Origin: Candidatus Alloclostridium intestinigallinarum
GTDB lineage: Bacteria; Bacillota; Clostridia; Christensenellales; UBA3700
Assembly: GCA_904382605.1 (NCBI GenBank)
Contig: CAJFJA010000001.1
Coordinates: 130,793 to 194,792, forward strand
Length of the DNA stretch: 64,000 bases
Direction: 5' to 3'
The notes under the pieces: generated by a model
Databases searched by the model: none
Told to the model about the DNA's origin: nothing
Seen by the model: the letters and a program-made list of their open reading frames with translations, nothing else
Shown here: piece by piece, positions 27,494 to 41,195 of the stretch
Position numbering within the stretch: the stretch's first letter is position 1
How the letters are laid out: each line of letters starts with the position of its first letter
Position numbers and translations under genes: made by a program

Positions 27494-29140
27494 ATGAGGA
27501 AAAAAGCGCTTATCGTAACGGTTATATCCGTACTGGCGGTTATCGCGTGCGCGGTAACTCTTTTTGCCTGCAAACCTACGGAATATACCGTTACGTTCGA
27601 GCTGGGCGGCGGTGAAATGCAGGTGCAGTCGCTTATGGTGGAAAAGGGAGAAGCAGTCGATCTTTCCGCCTATACTCCGACAAGACAAGGCTACGTCTTT
27701 ACCGGCTGGACGGATGAAAGCGGCAATGCGGTTACGCTTACCGTTGTCAATTCTGACGTCACGTTTACGGCGGGCTGGCAGGCGGCGCAGAATACCGTGA
27801 CGTACTATGTGAACGGGGAAGAATATCTTGTAATAAGCGCGCTTACGGGGGAAACGGTAACGCTTGCCTCATACGATTCAGAAGATACGGGCGAATTTTT
27901 CGGCTGGTTTACCGACGGGGAAATGACTTCGCTTGCAGGAACTGCCGTTGTCGTTGCTCCCGCCGGCACGGTTCTTTACGGCGCGTTTATAGACGGCGGC
28001 TATTTTACCGAAACGTTTGACTATTCGATATTGTCAGGAGAAATGAGAATAAACGGATTGAAAGACGCGTCCGTCGAATCGGTGTTTATTCCTTCCGCTT
28101 ACGAAAATTATTCTGTTCGGGTAGACGCCGAAGCGTTCAGGAATATTACCTCACTCAAAACAGTTTATCTCGGCGAAACCGTTACGATTGACGGCGGCGC
28201 TTTTGCGGGGTCGGGCGTGGACGAGGTGGTGTGCATGGGCGAAAATTACCGCGTGAGCAACGGCGCGCTTTATTATGAGCACGAGCTGGTGTTTGCATTG
28301 GCGGATACGGGCGGCGATTACGAGGTTTTCGAAGGAACCACAGCGATAAGAGCGTACGCCTTTGCGGGGAATAAGAAGTTGACGGGCGTTACTTTGCCCG
28401 CGTCGCTTACCAAAGTAGAAAACAGGATATTCGCCGATTGCGACGATGAGCTCAAAGTGGTTTTGAGGGCAAACGTCAATTCGGGATTTTTTACCGAATG
28501 GAACTGCAAAGGCTATACGGGAGCGGAAACGTATTCATATACCTTCGCCGTTGACGGCAAAGAAAACGGTTATACCTATACCGTCAGCAACGGAAAGGCT
28601 TATATTTTTGAGTATGAAGGAAGCGGCGGCGATATAGTTGTACCCCGAACGCTGGGAGGCTATTCCGTGTGCGGAATAGGCGGAAGGGCGTTTGCCGGGA
28701 CGGATATTACATCGGTAACCGTCCACAGCGGAATAGAATATGCCGCAAACGAGGCGTTTGCTTCCTGTCAAAGCCTTGTAAGCGTGGAATTCGAGGGCGA
28801 GGCAACGACTTTGGGTGCGGGCATATTTGCCGGCTGTTCCGCACTTAAGAACGTAATACTGCCTTCGGCTCTGGCGTCTATCCCGTCGGACGCGTTTACG
28901 GGCTGTTCATCGCTGGACAACATAATTTTGCCGGATACGCTTGAAATTATAGAAGCGTACGCCTTTTATGAAACGGCTATAAAAGAAATAACCATTCCCG
29001 CAAGCGTTATAAGTATAGAGGAAGGGGCTTTGGGCGGTACCGTGCCGCCGGAGACGCCCGTGGTTATCAGCGTTTACGACGACAAGGGTTTTGATTGGTA
29101 CAACATTGTCGGCGGCAATTTCGAACTCAGATATATTTAG
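27494..29140 (+). CDS. BspA-type leucine-rich-repeat surface lipoprotein
   Basis: A 548-residue predicted surface lipoprotein of unknown ligand. Residues 1-25 are a signal peptide ending in the lipobox LFAC. Two InlB-B-type (Listeria-Bacteroides) repeats follow: one ends GYVFTGWTDESG, the other EFFGWFTDGEMTS. The rest is made of BspA-like LRR_5 repeats, for example VTLPASLTKVENRIFADC and NIILPDTLEIIEAYAFYETA. Such proteins bind host or bacterial surfaces, so an adhesion role is inferred. The predicted mRNA leader is very short and has no clear ribosome site. GTG 27488 is an alternative start. Confidence 0.85.
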   Translation: MRKKALIVTVISVLAVIACAVTLFACKPTEYTVTFELGGGEMQVQSLMVEKGEAVDLSAYTPTRQGYVFTGWTDESGNAVTLTVVNSDVTFTAGWQAAQNTVTYYVNGEEYLVISALTGETVTLASYDSEDTGEFFGWFTDGEMTSLAGTAVVVAPAGTVLYGAFIDGGYFTETFDYSILSGEMRINGLKDASVESVFIPSAYENYSVRVDAEAFRNITSLKTVYLGETVTIDGGAFAGSGVDEVVCMGENYRVSNGALYYEHELVFALADTGGDYEVFEGTTAIRAYAFAGNKKLTGVTLPASLTKVENRIFADCDDELKVVLRANVNSGFFTEWNCKGYTGAETYSYTFAVDGKENGYTYTVSNGKAYIFEYEGSGGDIVVPRTLGGYSVCGIGGRAFAGTDITSVTVHSGIEYAANEAFASCQSLVSVEFEGEATTLGAGIFAGCSALKNVILPSALASIPSDAFTGCSSLDNIILPDTLEIIEAYAFYETAIKEITIPASVISIEEGALGGTVPPETPVVISVYDDKGFDWYNIVGGNFELRYI

Positions 29141-29205
29141 CCGGGGTCTTGGACGGGGTAAAAATAAATATCCGTATTATCCGCCCTATTTAGCGCATAC
29201 ATTCC

Positions 29206-29234
29206 TTGCAAAATTCCGCGTTTTGTGATAATAT
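29206..29234 (+). promoter_or_regulatory. Candidate promoter of pcrA-ligA
   Basis: TTGCAA (29206-29211), 17 nt, TAATAT (29229-29234). A TATAAT at 29232-29237 with a 20 nt spacer is the alternative -10. Confidence 0.5.
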
Positions 29235-29263
29235 AATATAAATTCACTAAAAGGCAGAAAGTT

Positions 29264-33365
<4,102 letters not shown>

Positions 33366-33389
33366 AAAAAGTTTTTTAGTACGATTGCA

Positions 33390-33441
33390 AAAGCGGATAG
33401 CAGAGCCGGAAAAGTGCGGTAAAAAGCTCTCCGCTTTTTTT
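33390..33441 (+). terminator. Rho-independent terminator after ligA
   Basis: AGCGGA and AGAGC on the left arm pair with GCTCT and TCCGCT on the right, with TAGC bulged; the hairpin ends in TTTTTTT. Confidence 0.75.
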
Positions 33442-33452
33442 ATTATATTTAT

Positions 33453-33481
33453 TTGTGTTTTTTCCGCGCATATGCTATAAT
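33453..33481 (+). promoter_or_regulatory. Promoter of the yicC-gmk-rpoZ-coaBC-priA operon
   Basis: TTGTGT (33453-33458), 17 nt, TATAAT (33476-33481), with TGC immediately before the -10 (extended -10). It lies just after the ligA terminator and serves the long run of overlapping genes that follows. Confidence 0.7.
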
Positions 33482-33516
33482 GTTTTAACAGTATGAACGG
33501 ATAAAGAGGTTTGCCA

Positions 33517-34386
33517 ATGAACAGTATGACCGGATACGGCAAGGGAGTTGCGGAAAGCGCGGGCAGAAAAGTCGGTGTGGAGATCAAGTCCGTAAACCAC
33601 CGATTTCTGGATATGAACATCAAATTGCCGCGTACGCTGGGCTTTGCCGAGGATATAATCCGGAGCGAGGTAAAAGGCGCGGTTACTCGCGGACATTTGG
33701 ACATATACGTCAATTACGAGCGCGAATCGGGCGGCAAGATAAGCATGGACGAGCAGCTTGCGCGCGATTACTGCACCATGGCTGCGAAAGCGGCGATGAA
33801 GTTTTCTATAACCAACGACCTGAGCGTTTCCGCGTTATTCAGAATGCCCGAAGTGGTGGTCGTGAAGGAAGAGGACGAGGATGAAGAAGCGGTCGGGAAA
33901 CTTGTGGAACAGGCCGTAAGAGAGGCTTTGAAAGGACTGTCCGTCATGCGCGCCAAGGAAGGGGAAATGCTCATGCGCGACTTTTCGGAAAAACTTGCGA
34001 ACATTTCCGCTTTCGTGGACGAGGTGGAGAAACTTGCCCCCGTAACCGTGGAAGAACACAAGAACCGTATGCGTGAAAGAATTACCGAAATGCTCGGCGA
34101 CGTCGCTTTCGACGAGGCGAGGCTTATGAATGAAGCGGCGTTTTTCGCCGATAAAGTGGCTGTGGACGAGGAAATTGCCCGTTTAAGGTCGCATATCGCA
34201 CACTTCAAGGATATTTGCGCGGCGGGCGGCGCTTTGGGTAAAAAACTGGATTTTATCGTGCAGGAGATGAACAGGGAGACAAATACGATAGGTTCAAAGT
34301 GCAGCGATTCCAAAATAGCGCAATGCGTTATAAGCGCCAAGTGCGAAATAGAAAAAGTGCGCGAACAAGTGCAGAACGTGGAATAA
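33517..34386 (+). CDS. yicC: YicC family endoribonuclease-like protein
   Basis: The 289-residue protein begins MNSMTGYGKG, the family signature, and contains VKSVNHRFLD-like IKSVNHRFLDMNIKLP. The C-terminal half has DFIVQEMNRETNTIGSKCSD, the DUF1732 core. E. coli YicC cuts small RNAs, so an RNA-degrading role is the best inference. ATG 33517 follows AAAGAGGT by 6 nt; the TTG at 33511 is too close to that site. gmk starts two bases after the stop, as in many bacteria. Confidence 0.92.
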   Translation: MNSMTGYGKGVAESAGRKVGVEIKSVNHRFLDMNIKLPRTLGFAEDIIRSEVKGAVTRGHLDIYVNYERESGGKISMDEQLARDYCTMAAKAAMKFSITNDLSVSALFRMPEVVVVKEEDEDEEAVGKLVEQAVREALKGLSVMRAKEGEMLMRDFSEKLANISAFVDEVEKLAPVTVEEHKNRMRERITEMLGDVAFDEARLMNEAAFFADKVAVDEEIARLRSHIAHFKDICAAGGALGKKLDFIVQEMNRETNTIGSKCSDSKIAQCVISAKCEIEKVREQVQNVE

Positions 34387-34387
34387 T

Positions 34388-35038
34388 ATGGAAAGAAAAG
34401 GTTTGCTTATCGTTCTCTCCGGTCCTTCCGGAGTGGGAAAGGATACGGTGCTTAAAGGGGTTATGCAGATGGATTCCGATCTGGTAAGGTCGGTGTCGGT
34501 AACCACGCGCGCACCCCGCGCCGGCGAAACGGACGGCGTCAGTTACCACTTCATTACCCAAAGCAAATACGACGAAATGCTTGCCGAAGGCGACTTTCTG
34601 GAACACGAAACGGTGCACGGCAACAGTTACGCCACGCCGAAATCGTATGTTGAAAAAATGCGCGGCGAAGGGCGCGACGTGGCGTTGGTTATAGACGTGA
34701 AGGGCGGACTTTCCGTTAAAAGAATAATGCCGGAAGCGGTGCTTATCTTCATTCTTCCCGACAGTATTGACGGGCTTTACGCCAGACTGAGCGGCAGACA
34801 GACGGACAAAGCGGACGTGATAGCGCTGCGTATGCGCAACGCCGCCGGCGAAATAGAAAAGGCGCTCGAATACGACTATGCGGTGGTGAACGACAAGCTT
34901 GACGAGTGCCGCGCCGAGGTGCTGGAAATTATTAGGGCGCTCAGGAGCGACAAGCGCGAAGAGCGCGCAAAAGCGGAAAAATATTGCGTAAAAAACAATA
35001 TCGAATACATAAAAAATCTTATAGGCGGAGGTAATTGA
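34388..35038 (+). CDS. gmk: Guanylate kinase
   Basis: Gmk phosphorylates GMP to GDP. The P-loop is LSGPSGVGKDTV (about 10-21), with Asp in place of the usual Ser/Thr after Lys. The GMP-binding segment is SVTTRAPRAGETDGVSYHFI. It has 216 residues, with a normal lid and C-terminus. It lies between yicC and rpoZ, a standard Bacillota order linking nucleotide supply and RNA polymerase. Confidence 0.96.
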   Translation: MERKGLLIVLSGPSGVGKDTVLKGVMQMDSDLVRSVSVTTRAPRAGETDGVSYHFITQSKYDEMLAEGDFLEHETVHGNSYATPKSYVEKMRGEGRDVALVIDVKGGLSVKRIMPEAVLIFILPDSIDGLYARLSGRQTDKADVIALRMRNAAGEIEKALEYDYAVVNDKLDECRAEVLEIIRALRSDKREERAKAEKYCVKNNIEYIKNLIGGGN

Positions 35039-35040
35039 AT

Positions 35041-35241
35041 ATGATGATCGATCCCCCCATCGACAAACTTATCAAAAAGGCGGAGTGCCGTTACGCACTC
35101 GTATGCGGCGTTGCAAAAAGGGCAAGACAGCTTGACGCTCAGTATCCCGAACTGCTCAAGGAAGCGGGCATGAAGTCCATCAGCTATGCCGCAAAGGAAG
35201 TTTACGAAGACAAGATAGTTATCAGGAGCGAAAACGTCTGA
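35041..35241 (+). CDS. rpoZ: RNA polymerase omega subunit
   Basis: Omega folds and stabilises the beta-prime subunit. The 66-residue protein begins MMIDPPIDKLIKKAECRYAL, the family pattern, and contains VAKRARQL. GGAGGT lies 8 nt before ATG 35041; the adjacent ATG 35044 is an alternative. Its stop overlaps the coaBC start by one base. Confidence 0.93.
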   Translation: MMIDPPIDKLIKKAECRYALVCGVAKRARQLDAQYPELLKEAGMKSISYAAKEVYEDKIVIRSENV

Positions 35242-36422
35242 TGAACGTCCTTCTCGGAGTAAGCGGCGGCATAGCTTGCTATAAAAGCTGCGGAATAGCT
35301 TCCGCACTTACGAAAAGCGGCTTTGAAGTAAACGTCGTTCTGACTGCGAACGCCGCCGAATTTGTCACGCCGCTTACTTTCCAGGCGCTCACGCACAGGC
35401 GCGTGTATTGCGAAATGTTCGACGGCGTGGCAGACAGGGAGATTGCGCATATCAACCTGGCAAAGCAAGCCGACGTGTTCGTAATCGCACCCGCAACGGC
35501 TAACGTGATTGCAAAACTTGCGTGCGGCATAGCAGACGACCTGCTTACTTCCGCGGCGCTTGCGGTCAGGTGCCCCGTAATTATCTGCCCGGCTATGAAC
35601 GTGAATATGTATGAAAACGCCGCTACGCAAAAAAATTTGGCTACTCTCAAAGAGCGCGGAGCGGTTATCATATCTCCCTCCGAGGGAAACCTTGCCTGCG
35701 GCGACGTGGGAAAGGGGCGTATGGCGGAACCCGGCGATATCGTTGCGGCGATAAAGGATACGTTAAACGTATCCTCTTCTCTTGCGGGCAAAAAGTTTCT
35801 CGTCACCGCGGGCGGCACGATGGAGAATATCGACGGCGTCAGATACATCACCAATCGTTCCAGCGGCAAGATGGGCTGCGCTATCGTCCGCGAATTAAAG
35901 CGGCGCGGCGCCGCGGTGACGCTTGTAGCCGCGAATATGAAAGTTCCCGCACCTGATGCGGACAAGGTTATCCGCGTTGTAAGCGCAAAAGATATGCTCG
36001 ACGCCTGTATGGCGGAATACGGGGACTGCGACTGTATAGTCAAAGCGGCGGCTGTTGGCGATTACTCGCCCGTGCAGGAGTATGCAAACAAGATAAAGGG
36101 AGACGAGATAACCCTGCGCCTTAAAAAGAATCCGGACATAGCTGCGGCTCTGGGAAAAGTGAAGGGCGGAAGAAAACTGGTCATTTTCTGTGCGGAAACG
36201 CAGAATTTGCTCGAAAGCGCGGCGAATAAACTGAAAGCAAAGGGCGCGGATATGGTAGTTGCAAACGACGTATCCAAGCCGGGAATAGGTTTTGATTCGG
36301 ATAAAAACGCCGTTACGGTTATGAAGAACGGCGGTTACAAGGCGGAATATTCCGCCGCATCCAAAGATACGATAGCCAAAGAGGTAGTTGACGAAATTCA
36401 AAGTTTATGGTTGCAAGCGTAA
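35241..36422 (+). CDS. coaBC: Bifunctional phosphopantothenoylcysteine synthetase/decarboxylase CoaBC
   Basis: CoaBC carries out two consecutive steps of coenzyme A synthesis: joining cysteine to 4'-phosphopantothenate (CoaB) and FMN-dependent decarboxylation (CoaC). It has 393 residues. CoaC (about 1-175) has GVSGGIACYKS, IAPATANVIAKLA, PAMNVNMYE and the cysteine-containing GNLACGDVGKGRMAEP. CoaB (about 180-393) has VTAGGTMENIDGVRYITNRS and KIKGDEITLRLKKNPDI. It overlaps priA by 16 bases. Confidence 0.96.
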   Translation: MNVLLGVSGGIACYKSCGIASALTKSGFEVNVVLTANAAEFVTPLTFQALTHRRVYCEMFDGVADREIAHINLAKQADVFVIAPATANVIAKLACGIADDLLTSAALAVRCPVIICPAMNVNMYENAATQKNLATLKERGAVIISPSEGNLACGDVGKGRMAEPGDIVAAIKDTLNVSSSLAGKKFLVTAGGTMENIDGVRYITNRSSGKMGCAIVRELKRRGAAVTLVAANMKVPAPDADKVIRVVSAKDMLDACMAEYGDCDCIVKAAAVGDYSPVQEYANKIKGDEITLRLKKNPDIAAALGKVKGGRKLVIFCAETQNLLESAANKLKAKGADMVVANDVSKPGIGFDSDKNAVTVMKNGGYKAEYSAASKDTIAKEVVDEIQSLWLQA

Positions 36423-38596
36423 TCGTCGATATAAGCACGGCGGAAATAGACAGAATTTTCGAATATATCGCGCCGGATGAGCTGGGTGTGAAGAAGGGCG
36501 ACAGAGTGCTTGTTCCGTTCGGCAGTAAAACGATAGAAGGCTTTTGCATCGATTTGAAGGAAACGGCGGATACCTCGCATACTTTGAAGGAAATCAAAGC
36601 GCGCCTGGACCCGTACAGCGCGATAACGGAAGAGCAGCTCGAACTTGCAAAATTCATGCGCGAGCGCTATTTTATCCGTTATGTGGACTGCCTGAGGCTG
36701 TTTATTCCTTCAAAACTGCGCGGCGGCAGAGTGCGCGAATTAAAGCGCGTATTCGTATCGCTCGCGCAGGACAAGCCGTACGATCAACTGCTTGAAGAGG
36801 CGGGTTCTCCGGCAAGAAGAGCGGTAATAGAAAGACTGAAAGACGGCGGCGAGTTTCTGTCGCGTCTGACAAGCGAAGTTTCGGTATCGTGCGTCAATAC
36901 GCTGATAAAGCGCAAACTTCTGATAAAATCGGATAAGGAAATTTTCCGTTCGCCCCAAGGGTTGGCGCCGTCAACGGCAACTCTTCCGACGCTTCGTCCT
37001 TCGCAACAGGCGGCGCTGGATACAATCAATGCTACGTCCAGAACGGTCAGTCTGCTTTACGGAGTGACGGGAAGCGGAAAAACTGAAGTTTATATGCGGT
37101 GTATCGCGCAGGCGCTTTCCTGCGGCAAAACCGCAATAATGCTCGTTCCGGAAATATCGCTTACGCCGCAGACGCTGAAGATATTCCGTTCGCGTTTCGG
37201 CGATATTGTGGCAATGCTGCACAGCGGACTGTCGGACGGCGAAAGGTTCGACGAATGGCGCAGGATTGTTACGGGCGACGCAAAAGTAGTAGTAGGGGCA
37301 AGGTCGGCGATATTCGCCCCCGTGCGCGATTTGGGAGTGATAATAATCGACGAAGAGCACGATTCCTCTTACGTGAGCGAATCCAACCCGAGGTATATAA
37401 CCGCCGATATAGCCAAGTGGCGCGCTCGTTACAACGGCGGAAAAGTCATACTTGGTAGCGCGACGCCTTCTATAGAAAGTTTCCTGCTTGCAAAGAAAGG
37501 TCAGTATGAGCTTGTCCGTATGGATGAAAGGATAAGCGGGAATATGCCTGCAATGCAGATTGTGGATATGAAGGAAGAGGTTATTGCGGGTAATATCGGT
37601 ATATTTTCCGCGGCGCTTATGCAGGCGCTCAGACAGACGGTTGAGCGCGGCGAACAGGCGATGATATTCCTCAACAGGCGCGGACATTCGTCCTTCGTAA
37701 TGTGTAAAAAGTGCGGATATATCGCAAAATGCACGGACTGCGACATAACGCTTACGTATCATTCGGTGGATAATCTGCTTAAATGCCATTATTGCGGCAA
37801 GAGATACAAAATGCTTGAATGCTGCCCCGAATGCGGTAGCAGGGATATAAGATACGGAAAAATAGGCACGCAACGCGTGGTTGCGGAGCTGGAAAAGGCT
37901 TTTCCCGGCGTGAATATTCTGCGCATGGACAACGAAACGACCGCTACAAAGTCTGCCTATCTCGATATTCTGGGAGCGTTTGCGGCGGGCGAGGCGCAAA
38001 TTCTCGTTGGTACGCAGATGATAGCAAAAGGGCACGACTTTCCGAACGTGACTCTCGTGGGAATACTCGACGCGGATATGAGCCTTTATTTCAGCGACTA
38101 CCGCTCGGCGGAACGCACGTTCCAGCTTGTCACACAGGTGGCGGGAAGAGCGGGCAGAGCGGCAAAATCTGGCAAGGTTATTTTGCAGACGTTTTCGCCC
38201 AGACACTATGTTTTCCGTTATGCGGCGAATTACGATTACGACGGTTTTTTCGAAAAGGAAAACAATACGCGCATGGTTTCCGATTATCCGCCGTATACCA
38301 CAATCATGCGTCTGCTGATGACCGGGCAGAACGAGGACGACGTTGTCAGATGCGCAAAAAACATATACTATAAGGTAAAACCGCTTGAAAAAAAGTACGG
38401 GTACGATATAGTGTATATGCAGGCTATGAAAAGCCCGATAAACAAGATAGAAAACAAATTCAGGTATCAGATTCTCATGCGTTTCAAACGTACGCGCGAA
38501 CGCAGTATCATCGCGGACGCTTATGCGGCCATGGATGAAAACAAGGTGAAGGGAGTAAGCGTATTCGCGGAGATAAATCCGCAGAATTTGAATTAG
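36407..38596 (+). CDS. priA: Primosomal helicase PriA
   Basis: PriA recognises stalled forks and reloads the replicative helicase. The 729-residue protein begins with the DNA-binding domain ASVIVDISTAEIDRIFEY. Walker A is GVTGSGKT (219-226) and the DEAH-type box is IIDEEHDSSY. Eight cysteines in two zinc-binding sites (CKKCGYIAKCTDC and CHYCGKR..CPECGS, about 430-485) are intact. The helicase C-terminal motifs include GTQMIAKGHDFPNVTLV. def follows 9 nt later after AGGAGG. Confidence 0.96.
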   Translation: MVASVIVDISTAEIDRIFEYIAPDELGVKKGDRVLVPFGSKTIEGFCIDLKETADTSHTLKEIKARLDPYSAITEEQLELAKFMRERYFIRYVDCLRLFIPSKLRGGRVRELKRVFVSLAQDKPYDQLLEEAGSPARRAVIERLKDGGEFLSRLTSEVSVSCVNTLIKRKLLIKSDKEIFRSPQGLAPSTATLPTLRPSQQAALDTINATSRTVSLLYGVTGSGKTEVYMRCIAQALSCGKTAIMLVPEISLTPQTLKIFRSRFGDIVAMLHSGLSDGERFDEWRRIVTGDAKVVVGARSAIFAPVRDLGVIIIDEEHDSSYVSESNPRYITADIAKWRARYNGGKVILGSATPSIESFLLAKKGQYELVRMDERISGNMPAMQIVDMKEEVIAGNIGIFSAALMQALRQTVERGEQAMIFLNRRGHSSFVMCKKCGYIAKCTDCDITLTYHSVDNLLKCHYCGKRYKMLECCPECGSRDIRYGKIGTQRVVAELEKAFPGVNILRMDNETTATKSAYLDILGAFAAGEAQILVGTQMIAKGHDFPNVTLVGILDADMSLYFSDYRSAERTFQLVTQVAGRAGRAAKSGKVILQTFSPRHYVFRYAANYDYDGFFEKENNTRMVSDYPPYTTIMRLLMTGQNEDDVVRCAKNIYYKVKPLEKKYGYDIVYMQAMKSPINKIENKFRYQILMRFKRTRERSIIADAYAAMDENKVKGVSVFAEINPQNLN

Positions 38597-38605
38597 GAGG
38601 GAGAT

Positions 38606-39073
38606 ATGTCTTTAAGAGATATAGTAAAAGACGGCGATCCCATTTTGCGCAGGATAAGCCGCAGAGTGGACAATTTCGACGGAAAATTGGGCAAGTTGCT
38701 TGACGATATGCGCGAGACGATGAAACACGCCGACGGCGTGGGACTGGCGGGACCGCAGATAGGCATTGCACGCAGACTTGCAGTCGTGGAGGTAGGCGAT
38801 ACTTATATCGAACTGGTAAATCCCGTTATCGTGGCGAAATCCGGAAGTCAGGTCGGGCAGGAAGCATGTCTCAGCGTGCCCGGCAAGGCGTGCATGGTGG
38901 AACGCCCGATGAACATAGTCGTGCAGTATTCGGACAGATTCGGCAAACAGCATACCGGAGAATACAGCGGCTTTATCGCGCGCGCCTGCTGCCATGAAAT
39001 AGACCATCTTGACGGACATCTGTTCTACGACTTTGAATATAAGGGCGGTTACCGCCAGGCGGATAAGAAATGA
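38606..39073 (+). CDS. def: Peptide deformylase
   Basis: Def removes the formyl group from the N-terminus of new proteins. It has 155 residues. The three metal-site motifs are present: GVGLAGPQIG, EACLSVPG (Ala in place of the common Gly, with the metal-ligand Cys kept) and CCHEIDHLDG (HExxH). fmt, which adds the same formyl group to the initiator tRNA, begins in a 4 bp overlap. Confidence 0.96.
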   Translation: MSLRDIVKDGDPILRRISRRVDNFDGKLGKLLDDMRETMKHADGVGLAGPQIGIARRLAVVEVGDTYIELVNPVIVAKSGSQVGQEACLSVPGKACMVERPMNIVVQYSDRFGKQHTGEYSGFIARACCHEIDHLDGHLFYDFEYKGGYRQADKK

Positions 39074-39981
39074 GGATAGTATTTTTCGGAACCCCCGATT
39101 TTGCGTTGGAATCGCTGCGCGCCTGCGTGGAAAGCGGGCACGAAGTGGTTGCCGTGGTAACCCAACCGGACAGGGAGCGCGACAGGCGCAAAGTAACCTA
39201 TTCGCCGGTAAAACAGCTTGCTCTTGAGTTGGGATTGAAAGTGCTTCAATACGAAAAAGTCAGTCGCGAGGGTGTGGAAGAACTTGGCGCGCTTAAAGCG
39301 GACTTGTTCGTAACCTGCGCGTTCGGACAGATTTTATCGCAGAAAATTCTCGATATTCCGCCTCTGGGCACAATCAACGTGCACGGCTCGCTTCTTCCTA
39401 AGTACCGCGGTTCCGCGCCCATACAATGGGCGATAATAAACGGGGACGAAATCACCGGAATAACCATTATGCGCACCGCGCTTAAAGTGGATTCCGGCGA
39501 TATTTTAATACAGGAATCCACACCCATAGGAAAGGAAGAAACGGCGGGAGAGCTTTTCGACAGGCTGGCGGTCATGGGCGGGGTGCTTCTTAAAAAGGCT
39601 CTCGCTTTGATAAGCTCCGGGAAAGCCGTATATACTCCGCAGGAGGAAGAAAAGGCCGTGCATTGCCGTATGCTTGGCAAATCGGACGGACTTTTGGACT
39701 TTTCCTTAGGTGCAAAGCAACTCGACTGTCTTATACGCGGGCTTACTCCGTGGCCTTCGGCTTTCACTAAACTGGAAGGGAAGACCCTGAAAATTCTGAA
39801 AGCGGCGCCGTGCGGCAGAAAAGGCGTGCCCGGCTGCGTAACCGTGGAATGCGGCGGAGTTTACGTGGGGTGCGGAAGCGGAAGCCTGCAGCTTCTGGAA
39901 GTACAGCTTGAAGGCGGAAAGAAGATGGATATATCCGCATTCATGCTCGGACATAAACTTAACGGGGTAAAGTTGGGATGA
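39070..39981 (+). CDS. fmt: Methionyl-tRNA formyltransferase
   Basis: Fmt formylates initiator Met-tRNA with 10-formyl-THF. The 303-residue protein has FFGTPDFALESL at the N-terminus and the catalytic region SLLPKYRGSAPIQWAIINGD (Asn-His-Asp type, with NVHGSLLP). The C-terminal Fmt_C domain covers about 205-303. It overlaps def and rsmB by 4 bases each. Confidence 0.96.
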   Translation: MRIVFFGTPDFALESLRACVESGHEVVAVVTQPDRERDRRKVTYSPVKQLALELGLKVLQYEKVSREGVEELGALKADLFVTCAFGQILSQKILDIPPLGTINVHGSLLPKYRGSAPIQWAIINGDEITGITIMRTALKVDSGDILIQESTPIGKEETAGELFDRLAVMGGVLLKKALALISSGKAVYTPQEEEKAVHCRMLGKSDGLLDFSLGAKQLDCLIRGLTPWPSAFTKLEGKTLKILKAAPCGRKGVPGCVTVECGGVYVGCGSGSLQLLEVQLEGGKKMDISAFMLGHKLNGVKLG

Positions 39982-41195
39982 AGGAAGACTTGTATATATA
40001 CGATATATTATCCGATATATATAAGGGCGAAAGCTACGGCGAGCGCGCTCTCGGTCGTTCGCGGGCGAAAGGCGCGTTCGTAACGCGCACCGTTTACGGC
40101 GTCCTGGAAAGGGATACCCATTACGAATACGTGATAGGAAAGCTGGTACAAAAGCGCCCCAAGCCGTATGCCGTCATTTTGCTTAAAATGGGCTTTTATA
40201 TGCTCGATTACATGGATTCGGTACCCGATTATGCCGCCGTGAACAGGATACTCGATTGCGCGCAGGAATTGGGAAAAGGCGCAATAAAGGGTTTTTTGAA
40301 CGCGGTTTTCCAAAGATATCTGAAGGACGGAGTCAAACTTCCCAAATCTCCCGCCGAGAAACTTTCCGTAACCGCTTCCGTGCCGCTCTGGATAGTCAAT
40401 AAGTATATTTCACAGTACGGCTGGGAGCGCGCCGAAGAGTTTTTGTGCAGAGAACCGTTTACGAAACAGCATATCCGCCACAACGCGCGCAGGACTACCC
40501 ATGCCGAGCTTGGTAAAATGCTCGAAATCGCCGGCGTCGGATACGAAGACAGCGGTCTCGGATATTTTGTGGATTGGGGAGAAAAACTGTATTCTCTTTT
40601 CAAACAGGGATATATGACCATGCAGTCGCTCACGTCCATGAAGTGTTGCCGCATGGCGGAAGTCGCGGACGGCGACAACGTGCTGGATATGTGCAGCGCC
40701 CCGGGAGGCAAAGCCATATATCTGGGCGAACTTGCGGATATAAAGGTCACCTGCTACGACATTCACGAACACCGTGTGGAACTTATCAAAGCTTATGCCG
40801 AACGCATGGGCGCGGATAATCTGGAATATAAAGTGTGCGACTGCGCCGTCGAACCGTTCAAGCCCGTATACGACGTTGTTTTATGCGATGTGCCGTGCAG
40901 CGGACTCGGAGTCGCGGCTTCAAAGCCGGATATATATCTGAGAAGAAAACGCGAAGATATAACCGCGCTTTCACAAAAACAATCCGCAATTTTGAACAAT
41001 GCGGCGGGCGCAGTCAAAAACGGCGGAAAGATTGCATATTCAACCTGTACCACGCTCAAAGAGGAAAACTTTGACGTGGTGTCGGAATTTTTGCGCACAC
41101 ATATAAATTTCGACCTGGAATTTTCCAACCAGTTTTTACCCGACGGGAAGGGTGAGGAAGGCTTTTATGCGGCGGTACTCAGGAGGAAGCAATGA
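39978..41195 (+). CDS. rsmB: 16S rRNA (cytosine-967-C5)-methyltransferase RsmB
   Basis: RsmB methylates C967 of 16S rRNA with SAM. It has 405 residues. The N-terminal NusB-like domain (about 1-140) is followed by the methyltransferase with CSAPGGKAIYLGEL (SAM site), VLCDVPCSGLG (catalytic-cycle cysteine) and YSTCTTLKEEN (second conserved cysteine). It sits between fmt and rlmN with 4 bp overlaps, the standard order. Confidence 0.95.
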   Translation: MKEDLYIYDILSDIYKGESYGERALGRSRAKGAFVTRTVYGVLERDTHYEYVIGKLVQKRPKPYAVILLKMGFYMLDYMDSVPDYAAVNRILDCAQELGKGAIKGFLNAVFQRYLKDGVKLPKSPAEKLSVTASVPLWIVNKYISQYGWERAEEFLCREPFTKQHIRHNARRTTHAELGKMLEIAGVGYEDSGLGYFVDWGEKLYSLFKQGYMTMQSLTSMKCCRMAEVADGDNVLDMCSAPGGKAIYLGELADIKVTCYDIHEHRVELIKAYAERMGADNLEYKVCDCAVEPFKPVYDVVLCDVPCSGLGVAASKPDIYLRRKREDITALSQKQSAILNNAAGAVKNGGKIAYSTCTTLKEENFDVVSEFLRTHINFDLEFSNQFLPDGKGEEGFYAAVLRRKQ

